Assembly: GCA_000226015.1 (NCBI GenBank)
Contig: JH153284.1
Coordinates: 33,550-59,730, forward strand
Length of the DNA stretch: 26,181 bases
From: Mnemiopsis leidyi
Taxonomy: Eukaryota > Ctenophora > Tentaculata > Lobata > Bolinopsidae
Direction of reading: 5' to 3'
In this document: one piece after another, positions 18,987 to 26,181 of the stretch
Numbering within the stretch: position 1 is the stretch's first letter
Layout: every line of letters begins with the position of its first letter
Position numbers and translations under genes: made by a program
Notes under the pieces: model-generated
Databases searched by the model: none
The model's input: the letters and a program-made list of their open reading frames with translations, nothing else
Told to the model about the DNA's origin: nothing

Positions 18987-20330
18987 TCACTTCCCACGAA
19001 CCCCATAACAGTGGGCACTGACACAGCAATGCATGTTCTTACCTCCTTTCTTGCACTTCGCCCACCAGTACCCACACGGTTTGCTGTACCCCCCGCCCGT
19101 TATAGCCGAACAAGGCGCCCACCCACCTCTAACTAGGTGGTAGTTGTCGTAAAGCCACCCCGCACACGCCAGGTTTATGGGGTGGTCGATCTGGTCGCAG
19201 CTGTGGGACATGTCAGCTGGTCCTTCCGGTGGTGTACCTGTGGGGGGAAACTCAGTGCGAGTAAAAGCTATGCTGGAAGTGGAGCTGGCATCTTCGGTTG
19301 GTATATGGGGTTCTGTGTCGGGGAGTGGTACTTCAGTTCTGATAATTGGTTCCATGGAGGTTGGTATTGGTTCTTCAGTTCTGATAATTGGTTCCTCAGA
19401 AGTTGGATTTGGTTCTTCAGTTCTGATAATTGGTTCCTCAGAAGTTGGTATTAGTTCCTCAGTTCTTATAATTGGTTCCTCAGAAGTTGGAATTGGTTCT
19501 TCTGTTCTGATGATTGGTTCCATGGAAGTTGGATTTGGTTCTTCAGTTCTGATAATTGGTATTGGTTCCTCAGAAGTTGGTATTAGTTCCTCAGTTCTTA
19601 TAATTGGTTCCTCAGAAGTTGGAATTGGTTCTTCAGGTCTGATAATTGGTTCCTCAGAAGTTGGATTTGGTTCTTCTGTTCTTATAATTGGTTTCTCAGA
19701 AGTTGGAATTGGTTCTTCAGTTTTGATAATTGGTATCATGGAAGTTGGGATTGGTTCTTCAGTTCTTATAATTGGTTCCTCAGAAGTTGGAATTGGTTCT
19801 TCACTAATAACAATCGGTGCTGTAGCGAATTTTTCAGTGACAGGAACCGGTAAATAAGTGATAGAAGGCTCACAGTATTCGGAATCCAATTTGTTATCCA
19901 GGTCAGTTACCAGGTTTCTAACAAAGGGATTAATGTCAATATGTCCTTGGAGACACTCTGACTGATCTGCGTACAGTTCACATTCCTCAGCCCTGTCCAA
20001 CCACATGTTGTTTCCTTGGCTGTCTTGATACTCACTCAGTTCATCTAGACATTGACAGAAATCCATAGCTCTTCCCAGTCCCGCTATAAACATTTGAATG
20101 TAGGAGTCCCCGGATTTTTGGGATAGGCAACCCTGGAATTCCGTGTAAAGATTGCATTCTTCATAAATTTGTTCCTTGGTCGTGTAGTCTTGGTTCAAAG
20201 CTTCGAACAATTTATCGCTGTACTCCACCAAGCAACGAAAGACAAAATCGTAGATATCAAGGTTTGTTTCAGTTTGACTAAGGCCCAAACCAACGCAGGC
20301 TACCAGCAGCCATATTCTCGAGTACATCAC
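18987..20330 (-). CDS. Secreted modular protein: eight-Cys domain, 11 x 14-residue repeats, second Cys-rich module
   Basis: The protein has 447 residues in one exon. Residues 1-18 form a predicted signal peptide (IWLLVACVGLGLS core). Residues 24-155 are the eight-cysteine domain shared with the 18032-17442 gene (C33, 59, 68, 92, 94, 117, 126, 153). Residues 178-333 are eleven copies of a 14-residue unit, typically EPIPTSEEPIIRTE. One copy has a two-residue insertion. This Pro/Glu/Thr-rich stretch is probably an extended, possibly O-glycosylated stalk. Residues 374-447 form a second module with cysteines at 378, 389, 407, 419, 426, 435, 436 and 441, rich in Gly, Trp and Tyr and basic at the end. 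I recognise neither cysteine domain. The layout suggests an extracellular protein with two binding heads joined by a spacer, as in matrix, mucus or venom-like secretions; this is inference only. The stop overlaps a donor-like GTGAGT, so a further exon is possible. Confidence 0.82.
   Translation of the reverse strand: MMYSRIWLLVACVGLGLSQTETNLDIYDFVFRCLVEYSDKLFEALNQDYTTKEQIYEECNLYTEFQGCLSQKSGDSYIQMFIAGLGRAMDFCQCLDELSEYQDSQGNNMWLDRAEECELYADQSECLQGHIDINPFVRNLVTDLDNKLDSEYCEPSITYLPVPVTEKFATAPIVISEEPIPTSEEPIIRTEEPIPTSMIPIIKTEEPIPTSEKPIIRTEEPNPTSEEPIIRPEEPIPTSEEPIIRTEELIPTSEEPIPIIRTEEPNPTSMEPIIRTEEPIPTSEEPIIRTEELIPTSEEPIIRTEEPNPTSEEPIIRTEEPIPTSMEPIIRTEVPLPDTEPHIPTEDASSTSSIAFTRTEFPPTGTPPEGPADMSHSCDQIDHPINLACAGWLYDNYHLVRGGWAPCSAITGGGYSKPCGYWWAKCKKGGKNMHCCVSAHCYGVRGK
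19332..19799 (-). repeat. In-frame 42-bp minisatellite (11 units) coding for the PTSEEP repeats
   Basis: Eleven 42-bp units, one with a 6-bp insertion, encode residues 178-333. They are so similar that recent expansion and length variation among individuals are likely. Variants (EPIP, EPNP, ELIP; TSEE, TSME) recur in an ordered way, which suggests duplication of multi-unit blocks. Because no unit has a stop in one antisense frame, a spurious 226-codon frame runs on the plus strand. Confidence 0.92.
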
Positions 20331-22084
20331 GTTGACTCAGAAAAGTGCCATCTAACAACAAACGGACAAAGCTGTGGTGATCGAGCGGGGTTAGATTTCA
20401 CAAGATCCGGAGTGACAAAATATTCAATCGTCGCGTACTGCGTACTCAGATAACTGTCGCTGTATTTCTAACCGGAAATATGGGTCCACCGGGTGGCTTC
20501 AAAGTCTATTTTTGTAACCCCGCACTTGAACCAGGCCAAGACAGTCGTCTAAATTATGGAAATACAAGTACAATTCCATTCAGGACGACCTTTTCTATGG
20601 TATTTATGTTTTGAGTCAATGCAACAATGCCGCAATTCCATGACGCAGGGGTAAGGTAATCGTTGGAAATATTACAACCTTGCAACTACCTCAGGTATTT
20701 GTCCAGCATATGACGACTGTATTGATCAGCAGGAACTTTAAGATGTGATATTTTGTCTCCGATTTAAGTTTAGAGTGCTGGGCAGAGGAGCCACTTGATA
20801 CTTAAATAGTTCCTCCTTTCGAGTACTTACCATGAGTATCAAATCACAACAATACAATATCACATAGATGGAGAGTTTTACTGATACAGACGAGGGCTGC
20901 AGCAGCGTGAATCATTAGTATAAGTAAGTTATTGAATACGTACCTGGTCGTGCAATATTATGAATTCAATCAACGTAATTGTTTTTGTACTAATTTCTAA
21001 AGAAAGCTTATTTTAAGCACGAAAAAAGATAATAAAGTTTCTACAATAAGTTAAGCTCGTTTCGTTGCCTCCGTGAACACTGAACGAAACAATGAAAGTG
21101 TAACTGTCCTACGGAGTCTGATCTAGAAATAATTAATATCATAGATTTTGAAATATCCGTTAAAACACATTTTGGAAGGAAAGGCTCCAAATATGGAAGT
21201 GCACACTCGCCCATACCGGTACGACTATTTAATTTTATAATGCTGATAGAGTGTAAACGTAAACGCGAAAATATTCATTTAGTGAATCTATCATTTAATT
21301 TAAATCGGCAAAATATCGATAATCATTAACCACTAGTACAAAAATAAAATGGTACACACTCAAAAATCTGCTGTTAGGATTTCAAGCATGTCAGAATATT
21401 ATAGCCCCTTACAGCTCTCGATCACCCTAAAATCTGGTGCTTCAAACAGGCTCATTTTGACTCTAGAATGTTCGAAATGGACTAATGATCGCGCAGTATC
21501 AGTATCACACTTCATGATGCAGTTCGTGATTGCAGGACGTGATTACTGCGCCGGACCCTTGTTTTCAGATTCAGACCATTGTTCTGACGCGAAATAGTCA
21601 CGAGCTGCGTTACTCAGCTATTTTTTTGTTCCTTTCGAGTCATTAAGAGTTAAGGCCGGTGCTTGTATGATTTCGTGTGCGAACCATAGTTTTCTTGAGG
21701 ACACAAGAATTCTTTCTGGTTCATTTTTCATGGATGTTCGGCTAATTTTAACTAGTGAATAGGTTCACCAAATTAACGTATATGTGCTCTAATGTCTAAT
21801 AACCGAAAATAAGCTTTTAATTTATAGTTATAGGATTGAATCATCTTGATCTATCTCTTTAATTTAATCTCTTTGAGCTTGGCGACTTTGACCGAGGTCA
21901 AATATGTCAGGATATTTGACATAGACATAAAGACATAAACATGCCTTAGTTTGCAATCTGTCATTGTGTACAACATGTCGTTACTTTTCAAGTATCGGAT
22001 TAGGATCAGTAAGAAAGACTTTGTCTGCGCTCTGCTGTCGCGAAAATGGATCGCAAAGTAGCAAAGTGAGGCTAGAATTAGGTC
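20331..22084. other. Intergenic stretch without a recognised gene
   Basis: The part next to 20331 should contain the promoter of the large cysteine-rich gene. An 82-codon frame at 21349-21597 (+) begins in an AAAATGG context but has no family resemblance I know. A TTTGACC-GA-GGTCAAA palindrome lies at 21887-21902. The remainder is AT-rich. Confidence 0.5.
21887..21902. promoter_or_regulatory. Everted TGACC/GGTCA pair (nuclear-receptor-like half sites)
   Basis: TTTGACC and GGTCAAA are perfect reverse complements separated by GA. GGTCA is the core half site of many nuclear receptors. A site of this size can easily occur by chance. Confidence 0.2.
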
Positions 22085-22165
22085 TGCTATACATAAATAT
22101 ACGCTGAGGGTAACTGCTACGCTAAAGGCAAATGTTACGCTGAAGGTTACTGTTACGCTAAAAGT
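22085..22165. repeat. About 18-bp imperfect tandem repeat next to the GPCR stop
   Basis: Three to four imperfect units built on GTTACGCTGAAGGTTACT lie just downstream of the minus-strand GPCR and thus in its presumed 3' UTR. The last unit merges into the final codons of the receptor gene. Confidence 0.65.
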
Positions 22166-23173
22166 TTACTGCGCTGTAACTGTAAAATTGGTTGTCGTAA
22201 TCGCATAGGACCGGGGGGACGACACCACAGCAGTTTTACACCTCCGTACTGTACCGAAAATCCAAGCTCTCATCTTCTTCATACGATACAGATACAATAC
22301 GGGATTAAGGGACGCGTTGAGGACGGTACAGAATACCTCACTCATCGGCCAACTGTAGAAATTCATGAAGTGATTTTTGTAGAAATCATCGTATTCCTTG
22401 TCCGATATTTGAGTTACTGTGTACAGGACGTTATTTAGGAGAGTAAGAAGGTTGCAGAAAAGATATAGAATCGCAAAGTAAATCATTGTCACTGAGGCCT
22501 GATGATTCTTCCTCTGCGAAAGATCAGTTACATCCGTTTTTAAAAGTTTCCAGATTGACACAACCAAAGCAACGAAGACTATTACAGGAGGTATCCCTGA
22601 ACAGACAAGGTAGTTGATCATGTAAGGAAATCCCATTTTTGCATCCTCCTCTTGCTGCAGTGAACAGTACACAGTTTCCCCGGAATAGAGGTACTCATTG
22701 AGGATAAAGTAGGTCACGTTCCATCCTGAAAAATAAACAACGGCTAGAAAGATAGAGATCAACACTGCTCTTGTACTTATCTTGAAGAAAGGTAGGTTGA
22801 TGACGATCGCTCGAGTTAATGTTATCAACATAACCACGAACATAGACAACAGCTGAACAAGTATGAGTACAAAATACCACACCAAACACATGTTTTGATC
22901 TTCAAGCAGCCCGGATTTTCGTCCGTTTACCAGGTTTATAACCACTGGAATGTGAATCACACTCGAGACGATGTCTATGGAACAAGCTGCGATGTAGAGT
23001 AGAGTAGGTAAACTTCGTTTTTTCACCCCAACAAAGTATTTTAGAGCAAGTGAGTTTCCTGGAAGTCCTATGATGAGACACAAGCAGAAGGCAGCGGCTA
23101 ACAGAGAGTCGTATACTCTGTATTGGGTTTGTTGTAAGATCTCATCGTTTGTTAGTTCGGGTGTTGCTGTCAT
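22166..23173 (-). CDS. Class A (rhodopsin-like) GPCR, intronless
   Basis: This 335-residue single-exon protein has seven hydrophobic segments, at about 22-47, 57-80, 96-122, 134-157, 185-208, 228-251 and 275-296. Class A marks are GLPGN with N40 in TM1, D67 in TM2, a likely C96-C170 disulphide, paired prolines 195-196 in TM5, and NPVLY at 290-294 in TM7. The DRY site reads T120-R121-A122, so the key arginine is kept, unlike in the GPCR at 10920. The start at 23173 has a good context (ACAAAATGAC). An N-glycosylation sequon NVT at 152 lies close to the fourth segment. The C-terminal tail is short and rich in Ser/Thr. The two receptors in this window are not close relatives. The ligand is unknown; peptide or chemosensory roles are common for such invertebrate receptors, but nothing here decides. 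Confidence 0.9.
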   Translation of the reverse strand: MTATPELTNDEILQQTQYRVYDSLLAAAFCLCLIIGLPGNSLALKYFVGVKKRSLPTLLYIAACSIDIVSSVIHIPVVINLVNGRKSGLLEDQNMCLVWYFVLILVQLLSMFVVMLITLTRAIVINLPFFKISTRAVLISIFLAVVYFSGWNVTYFILNEYLYSGETVYCSLQQEEDAKMGFPYMINYLVCSGIPPVIVFVALVVSIWKLLKTDVTDLSQRKNHQASVTMIYFAILYLFCNLLTLLNNVLYTVTQISDKEYDDFYKNHFMNFYSWPMSEVFCTVLNASLNPVLYLYRMKKMRAWIFGTVRRCKTAVVSSPRSYAITTTNFTVTAQ

Positions 23174-24499
23174 TTTGTCTGATGTTTATCTGAGAAAAGC
23201 TTGTTCAAGTGTAACGGAGTAACGATGAGTTTGAACAATATTGTTTAATATTTAAGCGTGGATCACTGCACAAATTTTTTGGCTTTAAAAAATGTCAAGG
23301 GGTTTCTTAACATTTTTTAAGATTATACAAAATGCAATAAGCTGTGCAAAAAAAGCGGGAAAGGCCAGATTCCGGCAATATATGCAAATAAATATTTATC
23401 ACGTGAAAGAAAACTCTGATTTAATAAACGTTTATGGTTGTAAACTTAACAATTACGCTTGTAATTTAAGTTTTATAAATTTGTATCACTTGTATCACTT
23501 GTATCACTTGTATCACTATGCAGCGAAAAGGTGCGTATCTTAGCGAAAAGACCAATAATGTATATAGGATGACCAAAATAACTTCGGCGCTCCGTCAAGC
23601 ATGATAGAAAGTTAAAGATAGAAAATTAGGAAATCGTTTCTGAAGATGTTTCGAGATTGCAAAACTTAATACTCAATCTTGGCAACGATAAGTACCATTA
23701 GTCATTACTGTTGTACTGAAGTTGTTGTTGTTACTAAAGTACCACAGTAACTTCTTGACGTGACCTTCCTTATAAGAGAGTTTATCTCCTTCATTAGCAA
23801 CTCTAGAGGTACGATAAGTTGATCACCTGCACATTCTAGGGGGAAGTCGGTAATTTACTACTACGAGACACATGCCTGTTCCAGGCCTGATCTGCAGTAG
23901 GCACGCTCACATATTTTATTGTGTTGCAATCCGTAAAAAGCTTTTAATACAAAATTTCGGTAATGACTATAAAGAGGCAGATGTTTTGTGACCCGGGCAT
24001 TGGCGGCACTAATAACTGCAGTCGTCGATGAGTTGACTAATGACTAGTCGATGATTTATCATAGCTGGCAAATTTTCCGAATAAGTTAAATCTTTGTAAA
24101 CATCATTAAATCCTGAAGCAATGTGCATACATTTTTATAGAGAACCGTAAACAGATGTTCTAAAATGGTTCAGTAAATTTCTAATTCAGCTCACTTCTTA
24201 CATCGGAAAGTTCTAAAAATAGCAAGTTTTAGGTTCCTGACAGAAGTCCAATGTCTTTAGTTTCTCCCTATGTTAGTGTGATAAGACATAGTCTGGATGT
24301 CCAAGTTGGCGGGAGAGATCATGGCTGCCGTGGTTACGAGTGAAACTCGCCGGTCCCCGCATATATCGCAGTGAGCTGATGAGCGGTATGTCAGGTGGTT
24401 TAGCGAAATGTTTATTGTTCATAGTCAAGTACACGTTACTTTTTTTTATCACGTACTTATTTTAATTCGGACACTCCAACAGCCACATGTTACACAAGT
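23174..24499. other. Intergenic stretch upstream of the minus-strand GPCR
   Basis: No gene is recognised. It holds a 9-bp tandem repeat at 23481-23516 and the presumed promoter of the GPCR close to 23174. A short open frame at 23292-23543 (+) runs into that repeat and is probably accidental. Confidence 0.5.
23481..23516. repeat. Four exact copies of a 9-bp unit (TTGTATCAC)
   Basis: TTGTATCAC is repeated four times in succession without mismatch. It is a short microsatellite-like array. Confidence 0.95.
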
Positions 24500-24790
24500 G
24501 TAACGGCCAATTACAGGAGGCCGAATGTACAATTATACATACACGCCAGTGACGGTTAAGGTAGTGTGTACCATACTTTTATCGCCCGAGACTTCGCTGC
24601 AATGGGCAGCTACTAATTTGATCCTCAATCATGGTTTCCCGATCATTCGGCTGAGTCGACCGAAGAAGGTTGCATAGGCAAAAGCCCTTAGCGCACTTCT
24701 CTAGGACTGGCGGATACGGTATTTGAACCCCCGACCTCCTGCGTGGGAGCCGAGAAGGAAACCACTACAGTACTACACCACCACTCGATG
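24500..24790 (-). mobile_element. tRNA-derived SINE (head at 24705-24790, body toward 24500)
   Basis: On the minus strand the segment from about 24790 to 24705 resembles a tRNA gene's internal RNA polymerase III promoter. A box A-like GTGGTGTAGT...GTAGTGG lies at about 24762-24783, and a box B-like GGTTCAAATACC at 24718-24729. The box B consensus GGTTCRANNCC is matched except for one base. The anticodon-arm region (GCTCCCACGCAGGAGG) pairs imperfectly, so this is a decayed or SINE-type tRNA rather than a working tRNA gene. The non-tRNA body continues downstream and contains GTCGACTCAGCC, similar to what I recall from some invertebrate SINE bodies. The 3' end near 24500 is approximate and no target-site duplication was identified. 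Confidence 0.6.
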
Positions 24791-25439
24791 TCGTGGTATT
24801 TATGCTGGTTACATGGTATCATTCTTGCCACTGCATTTGAAGTGAAGATTAGAAGAAAAAGAAAAAGAAAAAAGACATAATGTACTGGGCCCACTTCTTT
24901 TGATGAGGAGGAGGGTTTCGCATCGGGTTGTGGGCTATCTTCCAGTCTTGAGGACGTCATTGTGCCACCCTTCATCGATGTTTTATGACAACCGGACAGT
25001 ATGGAATCGTGACCTGATTTCAGATCTAAGGGGATAGGAGGGCGGGAGTAGTGTCTGTTCCTATCCAAGTTCTGTCGCAGTTGTCAGAATGTCAGAGAAG
25101 TGTGCTATATCTCGTCGGGAAGGGTAGGTTTTAGCAGTTTCCAACTTCGTAAAGAAGACAAGGTGGACAGCTTAATGAAGAAAATCGATATATAAACAGT
25201 CCCGAACAGGAGGAGCGCCGCCTCTCCGCCGTGTCAGTGGAATCCTAGAGAAGGAAGTTCTTCTCTCAAGGCAGGGAGGTGCGTCCAGGAAAGATGGAGA
25301 TGGTTGATCTCATGTTTATCGATGATCTGGTCTGATTTCAATTTTACTTCACATTTACGTGATTCAAGAGAACTTTCTGCATGATAGACACCCTTCTTAC
25401 GTGCAGCATGTGATCCTCGACGGCTCCCCGCATGCTAAA
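24791..25439. other. GC-richer stretch between SINE and LINE remnants, unresolved
   Basis: This part is noticeably richer in GC than most of the window. A minus-strand frame of 126 codons (24688-25068) has one hydrophobic run but extends into the SINE head, so it is not a credible gene. The stretch may be further transposon sequence, but I could not identify a family. Confidence 0.4.
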
Positions 25440-26181
25440 TTTTTTTTTTCTTTTTTTAAAGAGAGGCTGGGTCCCAGGGTATGGCCAGGGACTCACAAGA
25501 GGGTAGCGCCAGGGGTGCTTTACCTGCCTCTGGGGTAAAGGGGGTTATGTGGGGAGGAAGGAGGAGGGTGCCCAAGTGAAGGGATTAGGGTGGGAGGTGG
25601 GGGACCAGAAGGGAAGAGCCGGGATAAGACCTGGATAAAGCCTGGGTCGGGTAGAAAACTGAGTCCGTCCAGGATTATGTAACTCCAGTATTATCAAGGT
25701 CTTCAGGGTCCATGAGTCGTCTTGTCTTGTTAACATAAGTGGTAATAGTAGTAATGTGAATGTTATCAAAGATGTCGTTGGCTGAGAGATAGAAGTCGTT
25801 GAAGTACTGTCCTCTGGTCTGAGCCAGGGCTGGGCATTGTCCTAAGAAGTGGTTGACTGTCTCCTCGTGGTGACCACAGAGAGGGCATTCTTTGGTGGTT
25901 GTTTTGTTCATGTTATACAGGTGTTTGTGGAGTCCACAATGTCCAGTGATGAGTTGGGTTGCGGTTCTGTAGTCTTTTCTGTTGTTTATGAATGATCTAT
26001 TAAGGTTATTGATAATTTTTGTATGATTGCGTCCCAGGATCAATTTTGTGTGTCTAGGACAATCTTTGTTCACGATATCAGTGTTAAGTTTATGAACTTT
26101 GTCGTTTATAAGCTTGTTGATATATGCTTGGGGTATGGGTCGTGCTATGGTGGTTGTGCTGGTGGTTCCGTGTTTCACTAA
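25440..26181 (-). mobile_element. 3' end of a non-LTR (LINE-type) retrotransposon, truncated by the window
   Basis: Reading the minus strand, an open frame enters from the window edge and ends at 25675. It is followed by a GC-rich 3' UTR of about 217 bases (25674-25458), then a poly(A) run (T-rich at 25440-25457, with one interruption). An ORF end, a 3' UTR and a poly(A) tail in this order are the hallmark of target-primed LINE insertion. The 5' part, including endonuclease and most of the reverse transcriptase, lies outside the window. Sequence at the junction (ATTTAGCATGC on the minus strand) is where a target-site duplication would start. Confidence 0.7.
25675..26181 (-). CDS. LINE ORF2 C-terminus with CCHC zinc motif (partial)
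   Basis: About 168 codons are visible; the frame is open to the window edge and no true start is seen. A GTG at 26178 is just an internal valine. The segment carries the hallmark of the tail of LINE polyproteins: a TATQLITGHCGLHKHLY stretch followed by a zinc motif C98-x2-C101-x8-H110-x4-C115 with the HFLGQCPAL context, numbering from that valine. In known elements this region follows the reverse transcriptase or RNase H domain and aids RNA or DNA binding. The frame is intact up to its TAA, so the element may be relatively young. Its clade cannot be set without the RT domain. Confidence 0.75.
   Translation of the reverse strand, partial: LVKHGTTSTTTIARPIPQAYINKLINDKVHKLNTDIVNKDCPRHTKLILGRNHTKIINNLNRSFINNRKDYRTATQLITGHCGLHKHLYNMNKTTTKECPLCGHHEETVNHFLGQCPALAQTRGQYFNDFYLSANDIFDNIHITTITTYVNKTRRLMDPEDLDNTGVT

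Noticed and set aside
19177..19857. 226-codon repetitive frame on the plus strand
   Set aside because: It is the antisense shadow of the 42-bp minisatellite in the minus-strand cysteine-rich gene. The sense frame has a signal peptide and conserved cysteines; this one has neither.
21349..21597. 82-codon open frame with AAAATGG start context
   Set aside because: It is isolated and unlike anything I know. The start context alone is not enough to call a gene.
24705..24790. Functional tRNA gene on the minus strand
   Set aside because: The internal promoter boxes are recognisable but the arms pair poorly and a foreign body follows. A SINE head explains it better.
24688..25068. 126-codon minus-strand frame with a hydrophobic run
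   Set aside because: Its C-terminal part is the translated head of the tRNA-derived SINE, so the frame is an artefact of repeat sequence.

Overview
This window is animal nuclear DNA. It is AT-rich and repeat-laden. The two pyrophosphatase genes are split by short GT-AG introns, while the two receptor genes and the two cysteine-rich secreted-protein genes are single open exons. A 312-base run of N (13519-13830) marks an assembly gap. I think an invertebrate, perhaps a cnidarian, is likely because of the intronless class A receptors with a degenerate DRY motif and an N-F-F-I-Y ending in TM7. That placement is a guess; no marker gene fixes the species.

Layout. 1-3.9 kb: no gene, but a mosaic of diverged direct and inverted repeats, partly rich in CpG (1.0-2.9 kb), plus a 185-bp direct repeat. 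3968-6391 (+): an eight-exon family I inorganic pyrophosphatase, here called PPase-a, whose first exon encodes a predicted signal peptide. 6.4-9.4 kb: gene-free, with microsatellites and tandem repeats. 9382-15169 (+): a nine-exon paralogue, PPase-b, without a signal peptide and with every family active-site residue I can map. Its second intron holds a complete intronless GPCR gene on the same strand (10920-11963) with its own AATAAA. Its sixth intron contains the assembly gap. 17442-18032 (-) and 18987-20330 (-): two paralogous secreted proteins sharing an eight-cysteine domain that is itself a duplicated four-cysteine unit; the longer one adds eleven 14-residue repeats and a second eight-cysteine module. 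22166-23173 (-): a second intronless class A GPCR. 24.5-26.2 kb: transposon debris, namely a tRNA-derived SINE head (-) and the 3' end of a non-LTR retrotransposon (-) with a poly(A) tail.

The genes do not form one obvious pathway. The coherent stories are two local duplications. The pyrophosphatase pair has diverged in predicted location (secretory versus cytosolic), in introns and in C-terminal tail. The cysteine-rich pair has diverged in domain content. The most unusual arrangement is the GPCR nested in the sense orientation inside a housekeeping enzyme's intron. I saw no CRISPR array, rRNA or intact tRNA gene. All exon boundaries were derived by hand from reading-frame continuity, splice dinucleotides and comparison of the two copies with each other and with known family I enzymes.
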